From JALZKA01 sp963725035 (GTDB lineage Bacteria > Actinomycetota > Thermoleophilia > Solirubrobacterales > 70-9), in assembly GCA_963725035.1 (NCBI GenBank), contig CAVRWX010000018.1, positions 372,001 to 436,000 on the forward strand: 64,000 bases of DNA. The letters are read 5' to 3'. Positions 8,677 to 17,183 of the stretch are shown here, piece after piece. Every line of letters begins with the position of its first letter. Position 1 is the stretch's first letter. The notes below the pieces were generated by a model. The model did no database searches. It saw only the letters and a program-made list of their open reading frames with translations, and was not told where the DNA came from. The position numbers were made by a program, and so were the translations under genes.

Positions 8677-9573
8677 GTGTCCACGGAGCCCACTCATGTC
8701 CTCTTGGTCAACCCGTCCGCGGGCGGCGGGCGCACGAGCAAGCTCCTTCCGCACGCGCAGGCGGCGCTCGCCGACGGCGGAGTCGACCACCGGCTCGTCC
8801 TGACGCAGAACATCGCCCACGGCCGCGACGAGGCGCGCAAAGCCGCCGAGCGCGGGCAGACCGTCATCGTGATGAGCGGCGACGGCCTGATCGGTCAGGT
8901 CGGGGGCGAGCTCGCGAACACCGACTCCGCGCTGGGGATCATCCCCGGCGGGCGCGGCAACGACTTCGCTCGCGTCGTCGGCATCCCAGACGACGTCGAG
9001 GAGGCTGCGGGCATCGTCGCCGGCGGTGCCACCCGCCAGATCGACGTCGGCGAGGCAAACGGCGTGCGCTACCTGTGCATTGCGAGTTGTGGCTTCGACT
9101 CCGACGCGAACCGCATTGCAAACGAGGCGAAGCGGGTCAAGGGGCCAATCGTCTACGCCTATGCGGCGCTCCGCGCTCTTGCGGCCTGGAAGCCTGCGAC
9201 CTTCACCCTGACGCTCGACGGCGAGAGGGTCGAGGTGGTCACCGGGTACACGGTCGCAGCTGCAAACACGAAGGCGTACGGCGGCGGCATGATCGCCGCG
9301 CCCACCGCGGTCCCGGACGACGGCTTGCTCGAGGTCGGGGCGAGCGGCAACGTCTCGAAGCTTCGCTTCCTGCGCGGCCTCGGCCAGATCTTCAAAGGCG
9401 AGCATCTCGAAACGCTTGAGGTCAAGACGTGGCAGGCGGCCGAGGTGCTGATCGAGGCCGACCGCCCGTTCTCCGTCTACGCCGACGGCGATCCGGTCGC
9501 AGACCTCCCAGTCACCGTTCGCATCCTCCCGAGCGCCCTCCGGGTGATCGTGCCACCCGACTCGGCACCGTGA
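8677..9573 (+). CDS. diacylglycerol kinase-like lipid kinase (DagK/YegS family)
   Basis: A 298-aa protein with a DAGK catalytic domain: HVLLVNPSAGGGRTSKLL at the N terminus, VIVMSGDGLIGQVGGEL (the GDG nucleotide loop), GIIPGGRGNDFARVVG (the GND motif) and the C-terminal beta domain (YTVAAANTKAYGGGM, APTAVPDDGLLEV). Family members phosphorylate diacylglycerol or related lipids for phospholipid recycling at the inner face of the membrane. The start is GTG 8677. Its TGA stop overlaps the GTG of murT (GTGA), so translation is probably coupled. Confidence 0.88.
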   Translation: MSTEPTHVLLVNPSAGGGRTSKLLPHAQAALADGGVDHRLVLTQNIAHGRDEARKAAERGQTVIVMSGDGLIGQVGGELANTDSALGIIPGGRGNDFARVVGIPDDVEEAAGIVAGGATRQIDVGEANGVRYLCIASCGFDSDANRIANEAKRVKGPIVYAYAALRALAAWKPATFTLTLDGERVEVVTGYTVAAANTKAYGGGMIAAPTAVPDDGLLEVGASGNVSKLRFLRGLGQIFKGEHLETLEVKTWQAAEVLIEADRPFSVYADGDPVADLPVTVRILPSALRVIVPPDSAP

Positions 9574-10970
9574 GCGCGCCTCCTGCCACGAGCCCAGGGT
9601 TCCGGGCGAAGGTCGCGGTTGCCCGCGCCGCCGGCAACCTGTCGCGGCGATCCGGTCGCGGCGGCGGCACAACACTCCCTGGGCGCATGCTCCTTCGCAT
9701 GGCGCCTGACGCGATCGAGCGCCTGGGGTCGCGACTCACCTCGGGATCGACGCTGATCAGCGCCACCAACGGCAAGACCACTACCGCCGGCATGCTCGCG
9801 TCGGCCCTCAGGCAGGCCGGGCGCACGCCCGTCCATAACCGCGCCGGTTCCAACATGAGCTGGGGAGTCGCGACCGCCCTTCTCGAACAAGAGGGAGCCG
9901 AGGGGCTCTTCGAGGTGGACGAGGCGTGGCTGCCGCGGATGGTCGAGGCACTCGATCCGGGACTCATCGTCCTCTCCAACCTGTTCCGCGACCAGCTCGA
10001 CCGCTACGGGGAGCTCGAGCGCCTTGCCGACGAATGGGCCGAAATGGTCGAAGCACGCCCGGCGGGCCTCGTCTTGAACGCCGACGACCCGCTGGTCGCC
10101 GATCTCGGGCGCGACTCGGAACTCGCGCGGAGACCCAACGTCACGTATTTCGGGATCGAGGACGCCTCCCAGGCCCTGCCCGGCCTCCAGCATGCCCACG
10201 ACGCCAAGCATTGCCGCCGATGCGGAGCGCCGTATGCGTATGAGCGGGCCTTCGTCGGGCATCTTGGCCACTACACGTGCCCCAACTGCGACGCCGACCG
10301 GCCCACGCCTGACGTGGCGGCGACCCGGATCGAGCTCGACGGCATGCGAGGCTCACGAGTTGAGGTCTCGACCCCGGACGGGCCCCTCGAGCTCCGTCTC
10401 CCCCTCCCCGGCCTCTACAACGTCTACAACGCGCTCGCGGCGCTCGCGGCAGCGATCAGGCTGGGCGTGGAGCCCAAGCTGGCCGTCACGGGCCTCGAGC
10501 GCACCGAGGCAGCCTTTGGGCGGGTCGAGACCGTGGAGGTCGCGGGCAAGCAGGTCTCGATCCTCCTCATCAAGAACCCCGCCGGGGCCAACGAGGTGAT
10601 CCGCACGCTCCGCCTCGAGAACGAGCAATACGGCGGCGGCGAGGGCGTCCACCTGTGGATCGCGCTCAACGACGGCATCGCTGACGGGCGCGACGTCTCA
10701 TGGGTCTGGGACGCCGACTTCGAGCTCCTCGCCGGATCGGTCGCGAGCGTGAGCTGCGCAGGGACGCGCGCGCCCGAGATGGCAGTTCGCCTGAAGTACG
10801 CGGGCCTCGATCCGGCGATCATCACCGTCCACGACGACATCCCGGGATCGCTCGATCGTGCCGTCGCCGAGGCTCCCGAGCGCCTTTTCGCACTCCCCAC
10901 CTACACCGCGCTCCTCGAGTTGAGGACGCTTCTCTCCGAGCGCGGCCTCGCAAAGGCGTACTGGGAATGA
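9570..10970 (+). CDS. murT: lipid II isoglutaminyl synthase subunit MurT
   Basis: A 466-aa Mur-ligase-family protein. It has the ATP-binding ISATNGKTTTAGMLA motif, NRAGSNMSWGVATALL, LFEVDEAWLP, LSNLFRDQLDRYGE and a four-Cys zinc ribbon (HCRRCG about residue 214 and YTCPNC about 238), which marks MurT. MurT with the glutaminase GatD amidates the D-Glu of lipid II stem peptides to D-isoGln. The C-terminal domain (LWIALNDGIADGRDVSWVWD) is the family DUF1727 region. The GTG start at 9570 overlaps the lipid kinase stop, and its TGA overlaps the next ATG. Unusually, gatD is not next to it; one methyltransferase gene lies between. Confidence 0.93.
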   Translation: MSAPPATSPGFRAKVAVARAAGNLSRRSGRGGGTTLPGRMLLRMAPDAIERLGSRLTSGSTLISATNGKTTTAGMLASALRQAGRTPVHNRAGSNMSWGVATALLEQEGAEGLFEVDEAWLPRMVEALDPGLIVLSNLFRDQLDRYGELERLADEWAEMVEARPAGLVLNADDPLVADLGRDSELARRPNVTYFGIEDASQALPGLQHAHDAKHCRRCGAPYAYERAFVGHLGHYTCPNCDADRPTPDVAATRIELDGMRGSRVEVSTPDGPLELRLPLPGLYNVYNALAALAAAIRLGVEPKLAVTGLERTEAAFGRVETVEVAGKQVSILLIKNPAGANEVIRTLRLENEQYGGGEGVHLWIALNDGIADGRDVSWVWDADFELLAGSVASVSCAGTRAPEMAVRLKYAGLDPAIITVHDDIPGSLDRAVAEAPERLFALPTYTALLELRTLLSERGLAKAYWE

Positions 10971-11716
10971 GCGTGGGCACCCCAGAGGAGGCCGTGATCT
11001 GGCATGACGTCGAAAACGGCGCGTTCGAGGCCGACCTGGAGCTCTGGCGCGAGCTTGCTCTTGGCGCGGGCGGGCCCGTCCTGGAGGTCGGATGCGGCAC
11101 CGGGCGCGTCGCGATCGACCTTGCGCGCCACGGCCACCACGTGCTCGGCGTCGACATCGAGCCCGCGTTCGTGTCCGTTCTGCGAGACCGCGCTGCTGAA
11201 CGGAATCTCGAGGCGAGCGCGGAGGTCGGCGACGTCCGCGACCTGGAGGTGACGGGCGAGTTCGCGCTCGTCATCGTCCCGATGCAGACGATCCAGCTCC
11301 TCGAGGACGCCGTGGAGCGCCGGGCTGCGCTCGAGAGCATGCGCCGAGTATTGGCACCCAGGGGCCTGATCGCCGTTGCGATCGTGGAAGGCGACGCAGG
11401 CGCCGACGACTCAGGAACCGTCCTCGGCCCGCCGCTGCCCGACGTCGCCGAGATCGACGGCTGGGTCTATTCGAGCCTTCCGGTCGAGCTTCGCTCGGAC
11501 GACGGGAAGATCGTGCTCTCCCGCCTCCGCCAGATCGTGGCCCCCGACGGCGACCTGACCGACGAGCGCGCGGAGATCCGCCTCGCTGTCCTCGATCCCG
11601 GCGCGCTCGAGACCGAGGCCGAGGAGGCCGGCCTGCGACCTGCCGGGCGCCGCGAGATCGCCGAGACGGATATCCACGTCGGCTCCGCTGTCGTCCTCCT
11701 GGAGGCCGCGCCATGA
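10967..11716 (+). CDS. class I SAM-dependent methyltransferase inserted in the murT-gatD operon
   Basis: A 249-aa protein with GPVLEVGCGTGRVAIDLARHG (motif I), VLGVDIEPAFVSVLRDRA, EVGDVRDLEVTGEFALVIVPMQTIQLL and RRVLAPRGLIAVAIVEGD. It resembles the Methyltransf_25 type. The ATG at 10967 overlaps the murT TGA (ATGA), and its own TGA overlaps the gatD ATG, so all three are tightly coupled. The substrate is unknown. Co-translation with lipid II amidation genes suggests, without proof, a substrate in peptidoglycan precursor or polyprenyl metabolism. Confidence 0.87.
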   Translation: MSVGTPEEAVIWHDVENGAFEADLELWRELALGAGGPVLEVGCGTGRVAIDLARHGHHVLGVDIEPAFVSVLRDRAAERNLEASAEVGDVRDLEVTGEFALVIVPMQTIQLLEDAVERRAALESMRRVLAPRGLIAVAIVEGDAGADDSGTVLGPPLPDVAEIDGWVYSSLPVELRSDDGKIVLSRLRQIVAPDGDLTDERAEIRLAVLDPGALETEAEEAGLRPAGRREIAETDIHVGSAVVLLEAAP

Positions 11717-12453
11717 GCACGCTCAGGCTCCTAACGCTCTATCCCGACCAGATGAACATCTACGCCGACCGGGGCAACATCCTCTTCTGGCAGCGCCGAT
11801 GCGAGTGGCGGGGCATCGGCTTCGAGCACGCGAGCGCCGGTCCGGGTGACCGGATCGACCCCGCCGCCCACGACCTCATCTACATCGGCGGCGGTCAGGA
11901 CCGCGACCAGAAGCTCGTCGCGGCCGACATGGTCGAGACGAAGCGCGAGGGGCTAGCCGCTGCGGTCGGCGACGGCGCGGTCGTGCTCGCCGTCTGCGGC
12001 GGCTACCAGCTACTCGGCCACTCCTACCAGCTCGGCGAAGAGCGGATCGCGGGCTTGGGCCTCGCCGACCTCGAAACCGTGCGCGAGGAGGGGCGGCGAT
12101 TGATCGGCAACGTGGCGATCGAGGTCGACCTCGGCACCGGGACCAAGGTCCTCGCCGGCTTCGAGAACCACGGCGGGCGCACCTATCTCGGCGACGGCGC
12201 CACGCCGCTGGGCCGCGTGATCAAGGGTTTCGGGAACGACGGCAAGTCCGGCTTCGAAGGAGTGCGGCGCGACAACCTCTTTGGCACCTACCTCCATGGC
12301 CCGCTTCTGCCGAAGAACGCATGGCTCGCCGACCGGCTGATCCAGCTCGCCATCGCTCGCGGTGAGGGGGCGGAGCCGGAGCTCGAGCCGCTCGACGACG
12401 CGTTCGAGGCAGCGGGCCACGAGAGCGCCCGCGCCGCTGCGATGCGCGGCTAG
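11713..12453 (+). CDS. gatD: lipid II isoglutaminyl synthase glutaminase subunit GatD
   Basis: A 246-aa type 1 glutamine amidotransferase of the CobQ/GatD kind. It begins TLRLLTLYPDQMNIYADRGN, and has DLIYIGGGQDRDQ and the nucleophile Cys about residue 95 (VLAVCGGYQLLG). The paired His lies about residue 194 (FGTYLHGPLL). GatD hydrolyses glutamine and passes ammonia to MurT, which amidates lipid II on the cytosolic side. The start ATG overlaps the previous stop by four bases. Its TAG overlaps the stop of the convergent neighbour in CTAG (12450-12453). Confidence 0.93.
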   Translation: MSTLRLLTLYPDQMNIYADRGNILFWQRRCEWRGIGFEHASAGPGDRIDPAAHDLIYIGGGQDRDQKLVAADMVETKREGLAAAVGDGAVVLAVCGGYQLLGHSYQLGEERIAGLGLADLETVREEGRRLIGNVAIEVDLGTGTKVLAGFENHGGRTYLGDGATPLGRVIKGFGNDGKSGFEGVRRDNLFGTYLHGPLLPKNAWLADRLIQLAIARGEGAEPELEPLDDAFEAAGHESARAAAMRG

Positions 12454-12977
12454 CCCTCCTCTACGTCGTAGACCTGGGCCGCCGGTCGCGCCATCACACG
12501 GTCTGCCATCTCGAGCTTCAACCGGTCCAGGTCCGACTCCTGCTCGGGCGAGCGACCCTCGGTCCGCGCGAGGTCGATGAACTCCCCGGTGACGAAGCCG
12601 TCGCGAAGGACGAGGGTTACGGCAGTGCCGCGGTAACCGAGCCGGAAGACGAACCGCTCGCGCGCGCGACCGAGCTCGGGTCTCGTCAGCGACTCGTCCA
12701 TCGTGAACCGCTCGCCTGTGAGCGCCCGCGTGACCATCTCGAACGCATCACGGGCACCCGGCCCGCCGAACGAGGTCGCAATCGAGATCTCGCGCCGCTC
12801 GCAGGGAGCGTCGGGACTCAAGATGGGCAACGCTCGCTCGAGAACCTTGAACGCGTGCGCGACGCCCCCGGGCGAGCCGGGGCCGTGGTAGCGAATGAGG
12901 TCCTCGAACGAGTACTCGAGGACCTTGTCTCGCTCGGCTACAAGCAGGGCTTCGGTCGGCATGAGCGCAGCCACCAT
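12450..12977 (-). CDS. uncharacterised protein, weakly FmdE-like
   Basis: A 175-aa protein beginning MVAALMPTEALLVAERD at 12977 (a second ATG at 12962 is possible). Residues about 25-45 read DLIRYHGPGSPGGVAHAF, and later ISIATSFGGPGARDAFEMV. The spacing recalls the HGHxCPG and following segment of FmdE-type proteins, but the metal-binding Cys are absent (HGPGSPG instead of HGHxCPG). The rest is a mixed alpha/beta chain with no motif I recognise. It is divergent from the SnoaL-like gene with about 19 bp between starts. Treat the FmdE relation as a hint only. Confidence 0.72.
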   Translation of the reverse strand: MVAALMPTEALLVAERDKVLEYSFEDLIRYHGPGSPGGVAHAFKVLERALPILSPDAPCERREISIATSFGGPGARDAFEMVTRALTGERFTMDESLTRPELGRARERFVFRLGYRGTAVTLVLRDGFVTGEFIDLARTEGRSPEQESDLDRLKLEMADRVMARPAAQVYDVEEG

Positions 12978-12996
12978 CGCAGGTAATCTCCCTTGG

Positions 12997-13383
12997 GTGA
13001 GCGTCGTGACTGAGTCTCCAGGCAAGGAGTTCGCCGAGGCCCTTGCGGCCAAGGACTTCTCGCGCGCGGCGGAGGTTCTCGATCCGGACGTCGACTTCCG
13101 GGCCCTCACCCCGAACATGACGTGGCAGGCGTCTGGGCCGGACGATGTCGTCACAAGCGTCCTGCGCGAGTGGTTCGAAGAGTCGGATGAGCTCGAAGAG
13201 CTGATCTCGTTTGAAGCCAGGCCCTTCGCGGACCGCGAGCACGTTGCCTACAGCATCCGGGGCCGTAACGAGAAGGGGCCGTACGTCGTGGAGCAGCAGG
13301 CCTACTTCACGGCAGAGGCAGGGCGGATCGTCTGGATGCGCGTTCTCTGTTCGGGCAAGCGGCCCGCCAACACAGCCGGCTAG
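12997..13383 (+). CDS. SnoaL/NTF2-like protein
   Basis: A 128-aa protein (GTG 12997, with GTG 13006 as alternative). It has an N-terminal helix FAEALAAKDFSRAAEVL, then LDPDVDFRALTP, and the beta strands HVAYSIRGRNEKG, YVVEQQAYFTAEAGRI and WMRVLCSGKRP. This is the NTF2/SnoaL cone fold, whose members range from isomerases to binding proteins. No catalytic residues can be assigned. Its stop overlaps that of the convergent GNAT gene. Confidence 0.78.
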   Translation: MSVVTESPGKEFAEALAAKDFSRAAEVLDPDVDFRALTPNMTWQASGPDDVVTSVLREWFEESDELEELISFEARPFADREHVAYSIRGRNEKGPYVVEQQAYFTAEAGRIVWMRVLCSGKRPANTAG

Positions 13384-13871
13384 AGCTCCAGGTACATCAC
13401 GTGGAGCCCAACGGGCCCTGCGCTTGGATGGTCGAACGCGCCCGGCACCGTGCCCGCGATCTCGAAGCCAAGCTTCTTCCACAGCGCGACCGCGCCCTCG
13501 TTCGTCTCCACGACCGCGTTGAACTGGATCAGCTTGAAGCCGGCCTGTCGAGACCAGTCGATGAGGTCCTGGCCAAGCGCCTGCCCGATTCCCTGGCCCG
13601 AACGGTCCTGGTCCACCATGAAGCTACCGCTCGCGACGTGCGAGCCGTTGCCCTGCCGGTTCGCATAGCCCGTCGCTGTTCCGACGATCTCGCCATCGAG
13701 CTCAGCGACAACCGTGCGGACGCCCTCGCCGGGCATCCAGTAGCGCCGGGCCTCCTCCTCGTCCATGTCCGCCTCGAGCGCATAGGTCTCCCCCGCCTCG
13801 ACGATCGGGCGCATGATGTGCCAGATCGCCGGCCAGTCGTCGGAAGTGGCTTCGCGGACTACGGGCGGCAC
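13380..13871 (-). CDS. GNAT family N-acetyltransferase
   Basis: A 163-aa protein with the GNAT core: REATSDDWPAIWHIMRPIV at the start, VVAELDGEIVGTATGY (strands 2-3), SFMVDQDRSGQGIGQALGQ (the acetyl-CoA-binding R/QxxGxG/A loop) and FNAVVETNEGAVALWKKLGF (motif B). It resembles L-amino-acid or phosphinothricin-type acetyltransferases, but the substrate is not readable. It follows the glutaredoxin-like gene with stop and start almost touching, suggesting one transcript. Confidence 0.87.
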   Translation of the reverse strand: MPPVVREATSDDWPAIWHIMRPIVEAGETYALEADMDEEEARRYWMPGEGVRTVVAELDGEIVGTATGYANRQGNGSHVASGSFMVDQDRSGQGIGQALGQDLIDWSRQAGFKLIQFNAVVETNEGAVALWKKLGFEIAGTVPGAFDHPSAGPVGLHVMYLEL

Positions 13872-13872
13872 G

Positions 13873-14178
13873 TCAGGGGGCGGCGGACACGGATGCTGCC
13901 GCCGGATGAGCCTCTGCCCATTCGACGATCTCGCCGCTGCCCGAGATGACCTCGCCGTCGTCGAGGACGAGGACCGGCACGTCCTGCTGACCGCTGATCT
14001 TCTCGATCTCGTCCCTCGAGTCGCCTCGGCGAGTGAACGGGATGTTCTTGTACCCGGACACCGTCTTCAGCTCGTACTCATAGCCCGCATCGTCGACCGC
14101 GTTGGCAGCCTTCGCACACGGATGTAGCGACCCGCCGAACTTCTTGAACCCGCACGTGTAGAGAATCATGGCCGGCAT
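13873..14178 (-). CDS. glutaredoxin/GST N-terminal-like protein
   Basis: A 101-aa thioredoxin-fold protein. It starts MILYTCGFKKFGGSLHPC (an internal ATG at about 14169 gives this closer fit) and has the cis-Pro segment DVPVLVLDDGEVISGSGEIVEWA typical of glutaredoxins and GST N-terminal domains. The usual CPxC is replaced by a single Cys in TCGFKK and a later HPC, so disulfide chemistry may be monothiol or absent. It precedes the GNAT gene by one base and follows dut. Confidence 0.78.
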   Translation of the reverse strand: MPAMILYTCGFKKFGGSLHPCAKAANAVDDAGYEYELKTVSGYKNIPFTRRGDSRDEIEKISGQQDVPVLVLDDGEVISGSGEIVEWAEAHPAAASVSAAP

Positions 14179-14190
14179 TCTTGCACCGGG

Positions 14191-14625
14191 CTAGCGCCGC
14201 CCGGTTGAGCCGAAGCCGCCATCGCCCCGCTCGGATTCGGCGAGTGCATCGAACTCGACGGGTTCGAGTGATGCGAACGGGACGACTAGGAGTTGGGCGA
14301 TCCGATCACCCTCGGAGATCTCGAAGGCCTCGTCACGGTCGGTGTTGAGCAGAAGCACGCGCACTTCGCCGCGATAGCCGGCGTCGATCAAACCCGGCGC
14401 ATTGACGAGTGAGATTCCGTGCTTGGCGGCCCACCCAGAGCGAGGAAGCACCAGGCCCGCGTGGCCCTCGGGGATCTCGATCGCGATCCCGGTTCCGACG
14501 CTCGCCCGCGCTCCGGGCTCCAGCCGCGCCGCTTCAGACGCGTAGAGATCGAGTCCAGCGTCGCCGGCTGTGGCCCTCGTGGGCAGAGTCGAGGTGGCGG
14601 CGAGGCGCTGCACACGGAGCTCCAT
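14191..14625 (-). CDS. dut: deoxyuridine 5'-triphosphate nucleotidohydrolase (dUTPase)
   Basis: A 144-aa trimeric-type dUTPase with all five motifs in order: ATAGDAGLDLYA (1), PRSGWAAKHGIS (2), GLIDAGYRGEV (3, with the catalytic Asp and the Tyr that stacks on uracil), EGDRIAQLLV (4) and ERGDGGFGSTGR (5, the nucleotide-closing arm). It converts dUTP to dUMP and pyrophosphate, keeping uracil out of DNA and supplying thymidylate synthesis. The length matches the family. Confidence 0.95.
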   Translation of the reverse strand: MELRVQRLAATSTLPTRATAGDAGLDLYASEAARLEPGARASVGTGIAIEIPEGHAGLVLPRSGWAAKHGISLVNAPGLIDAGYRGEVRVLLLNTDRDEAFEISEGDRIAQLLVVPFASLEPVEFDALAESERGDGGFGSTGRR

Positions 14626-14872
14626 GGACTCGACACTAGCCAGCGGTCGTACTGCCGTGCATGGAGATGCGGGGAGCTTCTGTAGTCCTGATGGCTTTGC
14701 TAGCGGTCGCTAGCGACGAGCGCGAGGGGCCCTCCCCCGCCAAGCTTGATTGCGGTACGTGGAAGGCGAGGCAACCGTCCTCACCATCAGCGTGCGGAAG
14801 AACCGCGACCGTTAGTCCATCGAGAGGTGGAATTTCCACGATATACGTGGAAATTCCTACTCTCGGCGAGGG
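14626..14872. other. non-coding gap between hflX and dut
   Basis: About 250 bp with no convincing gene on either strand. Short ORFs here owe part of their length to the palindromic repeat at 14821-14868. The dut promoter should lie in 14626-14820, but I see no clear -10/-35 pair. Several short CTAGC-type repeats (ctagccagcgg, ctagcggtcgctagcg) occur around 14636-14713. Confidence 0.5.
14821..14868. repeat. dispersed palindromic repeat, copy 2 (inverted orientation)
   Basis: Arms GTGGAATTTCCACG and CGTGGAAATTCC, with outer CGAGAG/CTCTCG ends and a short ATATA centre. Its reverse complement closely matches copy 1, including the CCGAGAGTAGGAATTTCCAC arm. It lies 4 bp downstream of the probable hflX stop (14873-14875). 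Confidence 0.9.
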
Positions 14873-16202
14873 TTAGGGCCCTTCCGGGCGGCCGTTGACG
14901 CTGAACTCTTCGAAGCGGTGTGTCAAGCGCCTTCGGGACCTTGGCGCTTACGCGGACGCCCTCTGGGCTCTCCTCGCGCTCCAGATCGCCGGCTAGCTCG
15001 TAGAGCTCCGCCAGGCGGGCGCCCTCTGCATAGGGAACGAGGAGCTCCATCGGCTCGAGTGTGCGCTCGAACTCGGTCGCGATCCGGTCGCGGAGGTCGT
15101 CGAGCCCCTCCCCCGTCTCGGCCGAGATGCCGACGGCGTCGCGGCGGCCGACGAGGACGCGGCGACGGTCCTCGTCGTCGAGTAGATCGATCTTGTTGAA
15201 GACCAGGAGCCTTGGCCGGTCCCCGGCGTTCATCTCGTCGAGGACCGAGTTCACGGCGGCAATCGAGCCGGCGCGCTGTTCGTCATCTTCGGACGCATCG
15301 ACGACGTGGATGATCAGGTCGGCCAGGCGCGTCTCCTCGAGCGTCGCCTTGAACGCCTCGACGAGCTGGTGCGGAAGCTTGCGGATGAAACCGACGGTGT
15401 CGGTCACGAGGTAGCGGCGCCCCTCGTGCTCGTAGGCGCGGGTCGTCGGGTCGAGCGTGTGGAAGAGCTGCGAGCCCACGCTCACTCCGGCGCCGGTCAG
15501 CGCGTTCAGGAGGGTCGACTTGCCCGCGTTCGTGTATCCCGCGAGCGCCACGGCCGGGACAGCTGAAGCCTCGCGCCGCGCACGCATCGTCTCGCGCCCC
15601 TGCTCAACGTGCTCGAGCTTTCGCCTGAGCGCCGTGATGCGGTCGCGCGCGAGGCGGCGGTCGGTCTCGATCTGGGACTCGCCCGGGCCCCTGGTGCCGA
15701 TGCCGCCGTCGATGCGCCCAGCGCCGAGGCGCTCGAGGTGCGTCCACAGCCCCCGCATGCGCGCGAGGTTGTACTCGAGCTGCGCGAGCTCGACCTGGAG
15801 CTTGCCCTCGGCCGAGTGCGCGTGGTCGGCGAAGATGTCGAGGATCACCGCGGTCCGGTCGATCACCGGCACATCGAGCGCCGCCTCGAGGTTTCGCTCC
15901 TGGCGCGGCGCGAGCTCGTCGTCACAGGCAACGAGGTTCGCGCCGGAGGCCTTGATCGCGTCTTTGACCTCGCCGAGCTTGCCGCGGCCGAGGTAGCGGT
16001 CCGGATCTGGCTTGTCGCGCATCTGGACGACCTCGCCCGAGGTGGCGACTCCCGCGGTCCGCAGTAGCTCTTTCAGCTCTGCAAGCGGGTCGTCAGCGCC
16101 GGCCGCGGCCTGCGGCAGCGCGCCGATCGCAAGCGCGCGCTGGCGCGCCCGCGGGTTGCGCAGGCCTGCGTCGGAGCCGTTGGATTTGGCGGAAACCTCC
16201 AC
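14873..16202 (-). CDS. hflX: GTPase HflX (C-terminal frameshift)
   Basis: About 443 aa. The N-terminal HflX domain has AGVATSGEVVQMRDKPDPD, YLGRGKLGEVKDAIK, NLVACDDELAPRQERNLE and RIDGGIGTRGPGESQIETD. The G domain has GYTNAGKSTLLNALTG (G1), VTDTVGFIRKLP (G3), VFNKIDLL (G4) and a GISAETGEG loop. HflX is a ribosome-associated GTPase that splits stalled or stress-inactivated ribosomes. The raw frame reads through the repeat to 14787. A +1 shift near 14920 instead gives the plausible ending RFEEFSVNGRPEGP and TAA at 14873-14875, just before the repeat. Start GTG 16202. Confidence 0.93.
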
Positions 16203-16232
16203 CCGATCGATTGTAGGCCTGCCGCGAGACCC

Positions 16233-17132
16233 CTACGGGGGGCAGACGTACGGCGAGTCCGGAAGCCGCTTGGCAGTCAGACCGATGTCGCCGATGAACG
16301 GCAGCGCGCCAACTCCGCAGGCGTCATCGATCGACTCGTCGACCGCAGAGCCGGTCGAGCGCTTCGTGTAGTTCGTCGCCGTCGTGACGAGCCCGAGATC
16401 GCGCATCTTGGCCAGGTCGTCGAGCGCCTCCTCACGATCGCGGCTGGAATTCCGGACGTACTTGCGCTTGTCGAAGTCGAAGGTCCACGTCACGTCCTCG
16501 CGATTCCAGCCGTCAAGGTGACCGTCATCGAGGATCCCGAACTTCTTGAAGCCCCAGTAGCCGTTCTGCGCGAACAGGACGCCCTCGTCCTCGTGAACCA
16601 GCTCCCCCAGCCGCGCCACGAGCTCGCGCATGCCTTCGCGCTGCTTCTTGTGCTTGTTCGGCTCGATCATGTCGACGTTGTCGAGGAAGAGCCCGTCGAA
16701 GCCCTTGTCGAGGATGTTCGGCGCGATCTCGTCGGCGAGCGCGTTCCGGAGCCCAGCCTTCGACACGTCGGCGAACCACTCGTCCTTCCAGTCCTGCCAG
16801 GCGGCCAGCCTGTACTGCTTGACGTCGTCGAACCAGCCACGCCACTTCTCGATCGTGCCGACGCTGAGGTATGCGAGCACAGTCGCCCCTTCGCCTCTTA
16901 GTGCCGTTACCTCCCCGGCCGATGCCTCCTCCCCATCGACCACGACCAGGTCGTAGGCGCCAAGACGGTCCGCAACCTTGGCGGGACTCCCGTCGAGCAT
17001 TCCATTGCCGATACCGAACGCGAACGACTCTGCCGAAGCGCGTGCCTGATGACCAGGGCCATCTGCGCCTGCCTGGGGCACCACAGCTAGGGCCAGCCCT
17101 GCCAGGAGCGCAAGGATGAACGCCTTCCTCAT
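16233..17132 (-). CDS. secreted GH114/TM1410-like (endo-alpha-1,4-polygalactosaminidase family) protein
   Basis: A 299-aa exported protein. ATG 17132 gives a clear signal peptide (MRKAFILALLAGLALAVV then AGADG). The mature chain has a TIM-barrel-like order: FAFGIGNG, YDLVVVDGEEAS, VLAYLSVGTIEKWRGWF, KGFDGLFLDNVDMIE, VLFAQNGYWG and LVTTATNYTK. The Asp-rich strand ends (VVVDG, LFLDNVD) match the acidic catalytic positions expected for GH114 glycosidases. It probably acts on an extracellular polysaccharide. It is divergent from the SDR gene with 51 bp between starts. Confidence 0.8.
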   Translation of the reverse strand: MRKAFILALLAGLALAVVPQAGADGPGHQARASAESFAFGIGNGMLDGSPAKVADRLGAYDLVVVDGEEASAGEVTALRGEGATVLAYLSVGTIEKWRGWFDDVKQYRLAAWQDWKDEWFADVSKAGLRNALADEIAPNILDKGFDGLFLDNVDMIEPNKHKKQREGMRELVARLGELVHEDEGVLFAQNGYWGFKKFGILDDGHLDGWNREDVTWTFDFDKRKYVRNSSRDREEALDDLAKMRDLGLVTTATNYTKRSTGSAVDESIDDACGVGALPFIGDIGLTAKRLPDSPYVCPP

Positions 17133-17183
17133 CAACTGTCCATCGTCTCCGAGGCCACGAAGGTTGAGGATAGGCTTGGGCGG

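Noticed and set aside
14636..14839. Short minus-strand ORF starting in repeat copy 2
   Set aside because: Its first codons are supplied by the repeat and the rest is low in coding character.
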